Assembly (NCBI RefSeq): GCF_046299575.1
Contig: NZ_JBKBHX010000002.1
Coordinates: 186,001 to 250,000 of the forward strand
Length of the DNA stretch: 64,000 bases
Origin: Thermaurantimonas sp046299575
Lineage (GTDB): Bacteria; Bacteroidota; Bacteroidia; Flavobacteriales; Schleiferiaceae
Direction: 5' to 3'
Of this stretch, positions 8,538-17,210 are shown one piece after another (positions within the stretch are counted from its first letter, which is position 1; each line of letters starts with the position of its first letter). Made by a program: the position numbers and the translations under genes. The notes beneath the pieces were generated by a model, which ran no database searches, was not told where the DNA came from, and saw only the letters and a program-made list of their open reading frames with translations.

Positions 8538-9419
8538 TCAGGCGAGAATTTTTTTGGTTTCGTTGATGATCTTATTTCTCAGGGCCTCACTTACTGGCCA
8601 AAGAGGCAAGCGCAAATACTCTTTGATTATTCCCAAATGCGCAAGCAGGGCTTTTATTCCGCCTGGATTTCCCTCAGCAAAGAGCAATTTTGTGATTTCA
8701 AACAGCCTGTAGTGTTTTTCGCGGGCTTCAGTGATATTGCCTGTCAAGGCATCGCGCACCATTTGTGAAAAGATGTGCGGAAATCCTTGTCCTGAAACAC
8801 TGATTACCCCATCACCTCCAAGTGCAATGATTGGCAAAGTGAGGTTGTCATCGCCTGAGAGCACCAAAAATTCCTTACGCCTGTCGCGAATGATGGCCAT
8901 AATTTGCTCCAGATTGCCTGATGCTTCTTTAACTGCTACAATGTTTTGAAAATCAGCCTGAAGGCGTAGTGTAGTTTCAGCCAACACATTCGAAGAAGTT
9001 CGGCCGGGCACATTATACACAATTAGGGGTAGGGGAGTTGCTTCTGATAGGGCTTTGTAATGCTGATAAATGCCTTCTTGCGTAGGTTTATTGTAGTAGG
9101 GCGAAACACTTAATATGGCCATTACCTCTTTGTATTCAAAGGCTTTTAGCTGTTTTATGGCCTGTTTTGTATTGTTTCCTCCGATGCCAAAAACTACCCC
9201 AATTTTTCCTTCGCACTCTTCTATGGCAATTTCGAGCAATTTCTTCTTCTCATCACTATCCGTAGTTGCGCTTTCTCCGGTGGTTCCATTTACCACTACA
9301 TATTCCACACCTCCGTCAATTACATAATGCAAAAGTCTTTTAAAGGCCTGAAAATCAACATCACCTGTAGCAGTGAACGGAGTAACGAGCGCTACACCAG
9401 TTCCTTTAAGTGCATTCAT
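8538..9419 (-). CDS. dapA: 4-hydroxy-tetrahydrodipicolinate synthase
   Basis: A 293-residue TIM-barrel aldolase of normal DapA length. It contains NGTTGESATT (pyruvate binding), the tyrosine in SPYYNKPTQEG, and the Schiff-base lysine in VAVKEASGN. It condenses pyruvate with aspartate semialdehyde in lysine/diaminopimelate synthesis. Its ATG overlaps the stop of the upstream small gene by four bases (ATGA at 9416-9419), so the two are translationally coupled. Confidence 0.95.
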   Translation of the reverse strand: MNALKGTGVALVTPFTATGDVDFQAFKRLLHYVIDGGVEYVVVNGTTGESATTDSDEKKKLLEIAIEECEGKIGVVFGIGGNNTKQAIKQLKAFEYKEVMAILSVSPYYNKPTQEGIYQHYKALSEATPLPLIVYNVPGRTSSNVLAETTLRLQADFQNIVAVKEASGNLEQIMAIIRDRRKEFLVLSGDDNLTLPIIALGGDGVISVSGQGFPHIFSQMVRDALTGNITEAREKHYRLFEITKLLFAEGNPGGIKALLAHLGIIKEYLRLPLWPVSEALRNKIINETKKILA

Positions 9420-9862
9420 TTGTAAATTCTATTAATTAGGTGGATAAAAGTAATGGCGGATTTTTGTAAATCTTCTTCAGGAGTAAATTTTATGGTGGCT
9501 GATTTTGATATCAATTTGCCGACATAGATCATAGAAGAAGTGCTAAAAACCTTCTCCACAAAACGAAGTATAGTAGGATTATTTCCTAAGTAGAGCACTT
9601 CATCAATTTTAGTTGTATTGATCTTTAATCTTTTAAGGAGCGATTTTGGAATAATTCGATAGAGAAAATGAACCTTTATTTGCTCGTTTTCAACATTTAA
9701 AATATTTTCTTTCGTTGGAATTATAAACACTTTTGAATTTTCCAGAATCTTACTTGCCTTGAGTTGAATTAAAAATTTCAAGAATTCTTCATCTGAAAAA
9801 ATAATAAGGCTTTTTCCTGAGAAATAATTGTAAGACTTAACTTCCTTTTTTATGAGTGTCAT
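9416..9862 (-). CDS. Hypothetical protein coupled to dapA (possibly DUF6913-like)
   Basis: A 148-residue soluble, lysine- and isoleucine-rich protein. I do not recognise a motif. Its position immediately before dapA with an ATGA overlap recalls the small DUF6913-type gene often found before dapA in Bacteroidota, but I cannot confirm that from the residues. It has no signal peptide or membrane segment. It is AT-rich, like the barrel genes upstream of it. Confidence 0.65.
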   Translation of the reverse strand: MTLIKKEVKSYNYFSGKSLIIFSDEEFLKFLIQLKASKILENSKVFIIPTKENILNVENEQIKVHFLYRIIPKSLLKRLKINTTKIDEVLYLGNNPTILRFVEKVFSTSSMIYVGKLISKSATIKFTPEEDLQKSAITFIHLINRIYK

Positions 9863-9871
9863 TAAAAAAAA

Positions 9872-10522
9872 TTAAAATTTGATAAATGAATATGAAGCCC
9901 TGAATCCCAAATATCTGTCTTGAATGTATGTATCGAATACAGAAAATCCTGATGCTTTATTAGTCATCATTGAATTGGAGAAAAGCTCTAATTGGAGCAC
10001 GTAGTCGTTTTTTAATCGTATTTTGTACCCTACCCCAATATACCAACCTATTGAAAGATAGCTGTAAGGGTAAAATTCAAAATCATTTGTAAAGTTTTGT
10101 ACATTATCTAATTTTGATTGGAAGATATTAAGAGATGGAGCGACTTTAATATATGGACTTGTCTTATTTTTTCGCATATACTTGCCAAAAGAACGCAAAT
10201 GCAATTCGGCGTTTGGTAAAATTTCGATGTTTGAAATAGATATATCCCAAGTATTATTTTCTGCACGTTTATAAGCATTTTTTAGGTGAATATACCCCGC
10301 ATCTATGCCAAGATGTATTCTATTGAAAAAAGAATTTTTTAATGAACCACCAAATCCCAAAGAGGGTGAAAATGTGTAATTGCCTGAGCTGGCAAAACCC
10401 GAGTGAATTTGAGAAGATATGTACACCCCTGATGTCCAATATTTTAAATTGGGTTGGGCTGTCAGGTGATAAATAGATATAGAAAAAATAAGTAAGAGAT
10501 TTCGAAAAATTCTAAATATCAT
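9872..10522 (-). CDS. Outer-membrane beta-barrel protein, barrel 3 of 3
   Basis: A 216-residue protein with an N-terminal signal sequence ending in LTAQ, then alternating aromatic/hydrophobic strands typical of an 8-10 strand barrel, and a terminal aromatic (SYSFIKF). It contains LRSFGKYMRKNKTSPYIKV, which aligns with the FGKYYYTTKWAPYGKL and YGKWHWENKLAPYFKV segments of the next two genes. The three are therefore likely paralogues. Its start overlaps the next gene's stop by four bases (10519-10522). It resembles DUF6089/PorG-like barrels. Function unknown. Confidence 0.8.
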   Translation of the reverse strand: MIFRIFRNLLLIFSISIYHLTAQPNLKYWTSGVYISSQIHSGFASSGNYTFSPSLGFGGSLKNSFFNRIHLGIDAGYIHLKNAYKRAENNTWDISISNIEILPNAELHLRSFGKYMRKNKTSPYIKVAPSLNIFQSKLDNVQNFTNDFEFYPYSYLSIGWYIGVGYKIRLKNDYVLQLELFSNSMMTNKASGFSVFDTYIQDRYLGFRASYSFIKF

Positions 10523-11211
10523 TTTACATTTAAATTTTTACCGAAATTATATCGTGATAAAATTAATCTTATTCCGCCGTAAGTGTCGTTAAAGCTGTTT
10601 ACTCTTTTATCTAAATAACCATCTAAAAAGTCTTGATTTGTAAAGTGAAAAACTCCCTCTATGCTCAACGAATAATTATAGCGGATTCGTAGCTTAATAC
10701 CACCGCCTATAAAATAATTTACAAAAAAATACATTTGGTCTTTTCTTTCAAAGACATTTTCATTGAGTATTTCAGGTTTATGCAGGGTAGGATTTACCAT
10801 TCCAAATCCAAGTCCTAATTTCCCATAAGGTGCCCATTTTGTAGTGTAATAATATTTGCCAAATCTTCTCGCAATAATTTCGTTTATAATATTGAATTGA
10901 ATAATATGACTTGTAAATTCAAAGGGTCTCGTAACATTACGGTGATTTGCCTCATTTGCATACAATATGCCATGTGAAATTTCAGTTCCAATGATGTAAA
11001 AAGGCGATAAACCTTTATAATATCCTACTCCTAATGTGGGCCGCATTTCCTTAATAATATTAGTAGGATTCGAATAGTTTGGAGTTACATCACCTGAGTA
11101 ATTTATTGTGCCGATCATTATTCCAAATTGCTCATAATTATATCCCGATTTTTGTCCATAAGTAAATAATATTACACTGATTAAAATGCATGAAAAGAAA
11201 ATTTTTTTCAT
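10519..11211 (-). CDS. Outer-membrane beta-barrel protein (DUF6089-like), barrel 2 of 3
   Basis: The open frame extends to 11298, but the ATG at 11211 gives a proper signal peptide (KKIFFSCILISVILFTYGQ) and avoids overlapping the preceding gene by 86 bases. The mature protein starts with FGIMIGTINYSGDVTPN, the GxxxYxGDL-like opening of DUF6089 barrels, and carries FGKYYYTTKWAPYGKLGLGFG. It sits two bases after barrel 1. DUF6089 includes PorG-like proteins linked to type IX secretion, but that link is not shown here. Confidence 0.8.
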   Translation of the reverse strand: MKKIFFSCILISVILFTYGQKSGYNYEQFGIMIGTINYSGDVTPNYSNPTNIIKEMRPTLGVGYYKGLSPFYIIGTEISHGILYANEANHRNVTRPFEFTSHIIQFNIINEIIARRFGKYYYTTKWAPYGKLGLGFGMVNPTLHKPEILNENVFERKDQMYFFVNYFIGGGIKLRIRYNYSLSIEGVFHFTNQDFLDGYLDKRVNSFNDTYGGIRLILSRYNFGKNLNVK

Positions 11212-11212
11212 A

Positions 11213-11878
11213 TCAAAAAACCAGTTTAGAAATACCAAAAATGATGGAAATGTATTGATCGTTTTTGGGGTTTTGGATGCTGTTGTCAATATATCCATCC
11301 ATTTTGTCAGTACCGGTGTAGTGTCTGGTGAATTGAAAAAAGAGAGAAGTTTGGTATCCTACTCGCGTTTTTATACCATATCCGTAGAAGATATTATATG
11401 TTCCATAAGTATATGGGTGAAGTTCTACTGATTCTGGTAGATTTACAGTATTTTGACCTCTGCTGCTTACCACAAGTGCACCTGCACCCACTTTGAAGTA
11501 TGGAGCTAACTTGTTCTCCCAGTGCCATTTGCCGTACCGCAAGAAATTCCACTCAAGGCTTAGATTAATATCAAAACTTTCGGAATATACATTCCAGTTT
11601 CGCTCTGTCCTTCCGTAGTCAATATCTTTTACGGTACTGTTTCCATAACCGGTTTCAATGCCGTAACTAAACCAAGGAATCGGATTATTTCGAACGAATC
11701 CAGTCAAACGAGGTCCAGCTTCATTAAAAAAATTTCCAACAGAAAAATTCTCATTTAAATCGCCTTGGTAGTGATAGAGGCCTGCACCGACGCCCCATTC
11801 CCAATATTTGGTTTTTTGAGCTACCAAAATCGACGGGATTAAGAGCCAATAAAAAAACAGTATTTTTTTAAAATGCAT
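11213..11878 (-). CDS. Outer-membrane beta-barrel protein (DUF6089-like), barrel 1 of 3
   Basis: A 221-residue protein with a signal peptide ending LVAQ. The mature N-terminus WEWGVGAGLYHYQGDLNEN is the DUF6089 opening motif. Later segments YGKWHWENKLAPYFKVGAG and GYGIKTRVGYQTSLFFQF are shared in pattern with the two downstream genes. It is the first of a tightly packed three-gene run, all AT-rich. The likely role is structural, in the outer membrane; no enzymatic motif is visible. Confidence 0.82.
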   Translation of the reverse strand: MHFKKILFFYWLLIPSILVAQKTKYWEWGVGAGLYHYQGDLNENFSVGNFFNEAGPRLTGFVRNNPIPWFSYGIETGYGNSTVKDIDYGRTERNWNVYSESFDINLSLEWNFLRYGKWHWENKLAPYFKVGAGALVVSSRGQNTVNLPESVELHPYTYGTYNIFYGYGIKTRVGYQTSLFFQFTRHYTGTDKMDGYIDNSIQNPKNDQYISIIFGISKLVF

Positions 11879-11906
11879 AATTATAAATTCTGATAGGCAA
11901 ACTTAT

Positions 11907-12665
11907 TTAAGAAATTCGGTCTCTTTTAAAAACGAAATGAAATTCACTAGAAAGCTTAGGGTCAAATGTATAATTTTCATAGTCAAAATACTGCAAATTT
12001 TCCACCTTTTCAATTTTATTTTTTATAAGGAAACGCGCCATTAATCCGCGCGCTTTTTTAAGGAAGATGTTAACGGGTTTATACTTATTTTTCACTCGGT
12101 CTAAAAATGTGCATTCATATACGGGGATTTTAAGTCTTTTAAAATCAATAACATCAGAATATTCTTTTGAGGCCAGGTTAATAATGTATGCATATTCGTT
12201 TTTTTCGACATATGCCGTAAGTATTTCTCGCCAAAATTCATAAAGATTTTTACTTGTGCCTACAGGCAAATCAGTACCCATTTCTAACCGATATGGAAGC
12301 ATTGCGTCGAAAGGCTTAAGTATACCATATAATCCACTCAAAATCCAAATTTTATCTTCTGCAAATTGCAAGTCTGATTCGTCGAGCGTGGAGGCGTCCA
12401 GCCCTCGGTAGACGTCGCCCGAGAAAGTAAAAAGAGCCGGTGTTCCTTCTTTTTTAATGCCTTCTACTGTCCAGGCCTGATTTCGCTGGTAGTTGAGCTC
12501 GGCTAATTTGGCATTGATGTCGTGCAGTTTGGCCAGTTCCGGTGGTGTTTTTGTCTTTAATTCTGCATGAATTTTTTGGCTTTGTTCCAAAAATTGTGGA
12601 ACAGATTTAGCCCTATGATTCACTTTTGCATTCAAATTTTTAGAGGGTGAAAGCAAGATTTTCAA
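11907..12665 (-). CDS. yaaA: Peroxide stress protein YaaA (DUF328)
   Basis: A 252-residue protein when started at the TTG at 12665, which gives the family-typical opening LKILLSPSKNLN. The open frame runs on to 12758, but the extra 31 residues do not look like YaaA. Family blocks visible are FSGDVYRGLDA, LSGLYGILKPFDAMLPYRLEMGT, NLASKEYSDVI, and a C-terminal KKARGLMARFLIKN. A TACCTTTG -7-like element (minus strand, 12693-12686) lies just before the TTG, which supports that start. YaaA limits free iron and oxidative DNA damage in E. coli. Confidence 0.92.
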   Translation of the reverse strand: MKILLSPSKNLNAKVNHRAKSVPQFLEQSQKIHAELKTKTPPELAKLHDINAKLAELNYQRNQAWTVEGIKKEGTPALFTFSGDVYRGLDASTLDESDLQFAEDKIWILSGLYGILKPFDAMLPYRLEMGTDLPVGTSKNLYEFWREILTAYVEKNEYAYIINLASKEYSDVIDFKRLKIPVYECTFLDRVKNKYKPVNIFLKKARGLMARFLIKNKIEKVENLQYFDYENYTFDPKLSSEFHFVFKRDRIS

Positions 12666-12774
12666 TCTATAAGAATTTTTGCTTACAAAGGTACACTCCC
12701 ACAAGTTTAGGCACTTATTTTGACAATTGTACAAAGTGTTATTGGTCAACACAATCAAGAAATTATTGATTGAA

Positions 12775-14160
12775 ATGAATAAATCTTTACTTCTGGCGCT
12801 TTTTTCTTCTTTCTTGGTGATAGGAGCTTGCAGCGGCTCAAAGCGCTATTATAAATACGGAAGAAAACTTGAAAGCGCTGGTCTTATTGCTGAGGCCGTC
12901 AATAATTATATGGAGGCTCTTCGTCGAAATCCCTCAAACATCGAAGCGCAAATAGCACTCTCTAACGCAGGGAAGATTTATCTGGAGCAAATACTGTCAG
13001 AATTTTATGTAGCACATACGGGAGGCGACCATGAGAGAGCTGTGATGCGCTATCAAAGCGCAATGAGGCTCGACAGAGATATGAAAAATCTTGGAGTAAA
13101 TTCCTCTATATCTGATCATTACAGGCAAATGTACCTTCAGAGTGAGCGCATTTTTGTGCAGAAAGTGGTGGAGCGGGCTGAAGACCTACTGGCTGAAGAA
13201 AAGTTTGAAGAAGCTGAAGCTGAGCTAAATAAGCTTAATGAATTGAATATTCGCAACGAGGAATTGAATAATTTGAAAAGTTTAACTCGGGCAGAACCCC
13301 GTTACAGAAATGCCATGCGAGCCTATAACGAAGGAAAATTTCGCACTGCTTATTATGGATTCAAAGAAGTGGAATCCATTAGATCCGGATACAAAGACGC
13401 AAAGCGCATGATGGATCTTTCGCTCGAAAAGGCACTCTTTGTAATTGCTATTATGCCCGTTGAAACTTCCGTCAACTTGAATGAATATGACCAACAAATT
13501 GTAAACGCTATTATAAATCAAATTCTCCGGTCGAATAACCCTTTTGTAAAAGTAGTGGATCGCCGGCGTACAGAGACCCTTATGCGTGAACGAAACCTTA
13601 CATTACTAAATGCTATGCGTACTTCGCGCGAAACGGGAGAGCTGCTCGGAGCAAACGCTTTGCTCTTCTGTAAAATTACCGACTGGCGTACTAAAGAGGG
13701 GCCGCTCCAGCGCGAAGTGAGACCTGGTTATCTCGGCAGAGAGATTAAAATCAGGAATCAGGAAGGTGTGGAAGTAGTAACGGTAGAATACAGCAAGGTG
13801 CAATACACAGTATTCAGTCGCGAAAATGAGGTAAGATGCTCCTTCAGCTACCAACTTGTAAGCGCTGAAACCGGCGAGGTGCTTGTGTCAGATGTTATCG
13901 AAACTCGGCAAAGTGATCGTGTTGAATATGCTGTTTATCAAGGCGATACAAGATTGCTGTATCCGGGCACATGGCAAAGCATCAACAAACCTCATCCTTC
14001 TGACCGCATTGACAACAGTCCGCGCGCCAAGCGCGAGCTCGATCAATTGCTTAGAGCCAGACAAACAGTTGCTGATTTATCAACCTTACAGGAGAGGCTT
14101 CTTCAAAACATCAGTTCTCGAGTAGCAAATTCAATTTTAGCATTTAATCCGGAGAAATGA
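12775..14160 (+). CDS. CsgG/LpoB-like outer-membrane lipoprotein with TPR-like N-terminus
   Basis: The ATG at 12775 gives a lipoprotein signal (LLALFSSFLVIGACSG, lipobox Cys). The open frame begins at 12727 but adds nothing signal-like. After the Cys comes a helical TPR-like repeat region (residues 20-230). Next is a CsgG/LpoB-type domain: FVIAIMPVETSVNL, VDRRRTETLMRERNL, and ELLGANALLFCKITDW. Its stop overlaps the next start (ATGA, 14157-14160). CsgG-like proteins form secretion pores or bind other envelope proteins; which applies here is not clear. Confidence 0.85.
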   Translation: MNKSLLLALFSSFLVIGACSGSKRYYKYGRKLESAGLIAEAVNNYMEALRRNPSNIEAQIALSNAGKIYLEQILSEFYVAHTGGDHERAVMRYQSAMRLDRDMKNLGVNSSISDHYRQMYLQSERIFVQKVVERAEDLLAEEKFEEAEAELNKLNELNIRNEELNNLKSLTRAEPRYRNAMRAYNEGKFRTAYYGFKEVESIRSGYKDAKRMMDLSLEKALFVIAIMPVETSVNLNEYDQQIVNAIINQILRSNNPFVKVVDRRRTETLMRERNLTLLNAMRTSRETGELLGANALLFCKITDWRTKEGPLQREVRPGYLGREIKIRNQEGVEVVTVEYSKVQYTVFSRENEVRCSFSYQLVSAETGEVLVSDVIETRQSDRVEYAVYQGDTRLLYPGTWQSINKPHPSDRIDNSPRAKRELDQLLRARQTVADLSTLQERLLQNISSRVANSILAFNPEK

Positions 14161-15536
14161 GATTTATTTACTTTCTAATTTTTACAACATTATTTGTTCT
14201 TACAGGCTGTAATAGCAAAAAGAAAACAGCAAAAAGCGAAATAAGACCTGCACCTGCTTGGATTACGACAAAACCCGCTGATCCATTCTATTATCACGGA
14301 ATTGGCGTAAGTCCGAAATACGCCTACAGTGCTAATTACGACTACAAGCAAGTGGCTAAAAACAACGCCTTGAATGACTTAGCTAGCGAAATTTCAGTTA
14401 AAGTAAATGCATCTTCTCTTTTAAGTCAGGTAGAGGTAAATCGCCAGTTTAGTGAATCGTTTGTATCGAATACACAAGTTACCTCTACTGAAGATTTGGA
14501 AGGCTTTGAACTCGTGGATACCTATGAAACGCCGACGCATTATTACGTATTCTATCGCCTCTCAAAAGAAGAGCACGAGCGCCGAAAGGCTCTTAAAAGA
14601 GAGCGTGCATTAGCGGCAGCTGCTGATTTTCTTTCCGCAGCTGAGGAATTCAGAAACAAAAGAGATGCATACCAGGCTTACTTACTTTACATCAAGTCAA
14701 TGGAAGCTATAAAAAGCTTCTGGTCCGAACCGCTTGAATACACCTATCAAGGAAATCGCATTTTTTTTGGTAATCATTTGATATCCAGAATCATTGGTTT
14801 ATTAAATGAAATGCAGATTCAGTCGTCCATTAGACAGATTCAGATAACTAGGGGAAGATCTATAGATGATGAGCAATTCGAGATCTTTGTAACCTTCCAA
14901 AACATTCGTCAGCCGTCCATCCCGGTCAGATTGTCGTATTCAGGAGGGCGATTACGAAATCCGAATCAGAAAACCAATGCTGCAGGAGCAGTATTTATTG
15001 ACTTGGGTCGCGTGACTTCAACCGCTCAACGAGAACGGATCACAGCCGTCATTAATGTCGAAGCCTGGACTTCAGAAGCCACACAAAATCAGCAAATTAT
15101 TGCATTGATGAATCAACTGCGCCTTAAGCCTTTTGTCTTAGATGTTATTGTGCAAAGTCCATCTTTCTTTTTTGTTTCAGATGAGCGGGCTTTTGGAAGA
15201 CCATTCTCCTCGGCCGTACTTACAGATGCCTTAAAAATGGAATTAGCTAAAGATCAGTTTCAATCTACAGTAATTGCTGACAATGCTGATTTTATCGTGT
15301 CGATTTCTTCAGATGTAGAAGACGTTGGCTTCATCAATCGAATGAGCAATGTACAATTATCTTTCAGGATACATATTACCGATCGAAACTTCAACGTAAT
15401 TTACACTCGTAATGTGAAGAACATCAGGGGAATACAAACAGACGAGCAATCAGCCGCCCGCGATGCATACAACAAAGCTGTGCGTCTCATTCAGCGAGAG
15501 TTGTATTTAGAGATTCGAAGAAACTTTATCGAATAA
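14157..15536 (+). CDS. LPP20-family lipoprotein
   Basis: A 459-residue lipoprotein (signal IFTTLFVLTGCNSK). Residues 30-150 match the LPP20 pattern: APAWITTKPADPFYYHGIG, then KNNALNDLASEISVKVNAS and YVFYRLSKEEHERRK. A helical segment and a beta-rich C-terminal part follow, with VLDVIVQSPSFFFVSDERAF and VSISSDVED. The latter region resembles the shared LPP20/CsgG-partner architecture. It is coupled to the CsgG-like gene by a 4-base overlap, and its last 11 bases overlap the convergent RemB-like gene. The pair likely forms one outer-membrane complex. Confidence 0.85.
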   Translation: MRFIYFLIFTTLFVLTGCNSKKKTAKSEIRPAPAWITTKPADPFYYHGIGVSPKYAYSANYDYKQVAKNNALNDLASEISVKVNASSLLSQVEVNRQFSESFVSNTQVTSTEDLEGFELVDTYETPTHYYVFYRLSKEEHERRKALKRERALAAAADFLSAAEEFRNKRDAYQAYLLYIKSMEAIKSFWSEPLEYTYQGNRIFFGNHLISRIIGLLNEMQIQSSIRQIQITRGRSIDDEQFEIFVTFQNIRQPSIPVRLSYSGGRLRNPNQKTNAAGAVFIDLGRVTSTAQRERITAVINVEAWTSEATQNQQIIALMNQLRLKPFVLDVIVQSPSFFFVSDERAFGRPFSSAVLTDALKMELAKDQFQSTVIADNADFIVSISSDVEDVGFINRMSNVQLSFRIHITDRNFNVIYTRNVKNIRGIQTDEQSAARDAYNKAVRLIQRELYLEIRRNFIE

Positions 15537-17208
15537 GGGCAAAGTCGTCTTTCCAACCAAAGATAGCCGTTCTCACCCCAATATTAAACCAACGCATAGG
15601 ATATGCTGATAAAATGGAATGTGTGTTGTTAAAAGATTCGCTTCTAAACGTATAGCTTGCCTCTATGCGCATATTGACAACAGGCTGGAGGACATATCCG
15701 ATTCGGAGGGAACCTTGAAAAATGGTTCTTTTTACCGGTGAGCCTAAAAAATATCCAAGTTGTCCGTTGCCAAGGTCTTCATAAGATCGGCGAATGTCAT
15801 TGCCCCAATTGGCTAAAGAGGTATCAGACCCTCTAAAACCAAAGTTGAGTTTTGCAAGTACTTCCCATCTTTTATAGGAGTAGTGTCCGAGCAAGATGGT
15901 TTCCCTAAAATTTGTTTCCCAAGGATGTGCCAGCGGTAGGCCCAAATGCTCGTAGTTAGTAAGTGTACTGCGATGCGCATACATGAATGGCCTGGCTTGA
16001 TTTACTTCAGCTAAAAGAAACAGATGCTTGACTCCAAAGGCATTAGGGTATCGCAGACCCAACTGCCATGCAAAAAAGTTCATGTAATGCCCTTGAGATA
16101 ATTTATTAAAGCCTTCGAATGAAAAATCATCGAAAACAATCTGAGAATAAGCTGTAATGCGGTTCAAAATTTTATAAGATGATCCAACACCGATCATTGC
16201 GTTACCAGTATTAAAGCCACGGTTAGCCTCTAAGGCGCGATAGAGAATGATGGGATTAAAAAAGTTCACATCAAAGCCGCGCTGTACTCCTGAGGTGTCG
16301 GAGCCCAACACGATGCTTTCAAAAAAACTCAGATTGAATTTTTTAGAAATATTCCAACTCAGATAATGCATAGCGGCATATTTTGGCAGAAATCTGCCCG
16401 AGGTCATGTACGAGCGGGTTATGTCGCTCATTGCTGTGAAGAGGTTGATGTACTTGAATTTCCAAACGGTGGTTTCAATTCGAAAAAAACCGTAAGGTAT
16501 TGCGTGGTCATCGAGGAACATTGAACGGTAACCTTCGCCAAAAAAGTGATTGCCGTGCCCTGCACTTAGGTTAAAAAATCTACCGGCGTTATATGAAACC
16601 TGGCCTAAAGAGTAGGGAAAATCAAATCCACTTCTACTATATCCTCTGTGAAGTGTCCAGCCTAAGGCAGAACCTTTTTGACGAAAATATTCGTTCATGA
16701 ATTCAGGAAAATATCCTTGATTTTCAATAAAAAAAGTTTGGAATGTAAGATTATCCCCTATTTTTCCATCCACCGTCACTCCTCTGGAATTGAGATAAGT
16801 TTTACGTGCAGTAAAAGCATCCATACCAAGCTGTAGGTTAAGAACGGGATTGATGTAAAAAGCATAATCTTTGGTTTTAACGAAAATCAGATCTTCCCTA
16901 AGTATTTTTCTATTAATCCACTGAAGAATTCCAGGTCTTTCCGAGCGTTCAGTTTGACTTATCCCAAACCATTCTCTGTAAGTTGATAAATCGCCCTTAA
17001 AATATGTTCTGCGCTGAGGCCAAACAGATGTGTGAATGTGTTCTGAAGGCTCTGCATGGTTGAAAATAAAAATCTTTGATTCCAGATTTAAAGGGTGAAA
17101 TTCGTATCTTCCGTCTGTGGAGCTTTGAGCGTTAACCTTACTACCGAGATTAAAAATTACGAGTAATGCTACAAGAAAATGGTTAGAGTGTTTTATATTT
17201 CTTTGCAA
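15526..17208 (-). CDS. RemB-like / capsule-assembly Wzi-like outer-membrane protein
   Basis: A 560-residue protein with signal peptide VALLVIFNLGSKVNAQ. The body is a large beta-barrel rich in Tyr, Phe and Gly with FGEGYRSMFLDD, FFRIETTVWKFKYINLF and YLSWNISKKFNLSFFESI. These are features of the RemB/Wzi family, tied to gliding or capsule assembly in Bacteroidota. The start is TTG at 17208; no ATG fits. It lies two bases after the CapD-type epimerase gene, so capsule or surface polysaccharide handling is the likely shared theme. Gliding itself is not demonstrated. Confidence 0.82.
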   Translation of the reverse strand: MQRNIKHSNHFLVALLVIFNLGSKVNAQSSTDGRYEFHPLNLESKIFIFNHAEPSEHIHTSVWPQRRTYFKGDLSTYREWFGISQTERSERPGILQWINRKILREDLIFVKTKDYAFYINPVLNLQLGMDAFTARKTYLNSRGVTVDGKIGDNLTFQTFFIENQGYFPEFMNEYFRQKGSALGWTLHRGYSRSGFDFPYSLGQVSYNAGRFFNLSAGHGNHFFGEGYRSMFLDDHAIPYGFFRIETTVWKFKYINLFTAMSDITRSYMTSGRFLPKYAAMHYLSWNISKKFNLSFFESIVLGSDTSGVQRGFDVNFFNPIILYRALEANRGFNTGNAMIGVGSSYKILNRITAYSQIVFDDFSFEGFNKLSQGHYMNFFAWQLGLRYPNAFGVKHLFLLAEVNQARPFMYAHRSTLTNYEHLGLPLAHPWETNFRETILLGHYSYKRWEVLAKLNFGFRGSDTSLANWGNDIRRSYEDLGNGQLGYFLGSPVKRTIFQGSLRIGYVLQPVVNMRIEASYTFRSESFNNTHSILSAYPMRWFNIGVRTAIFGWKDDFALIR

Positions 17209-17210
17209 GG

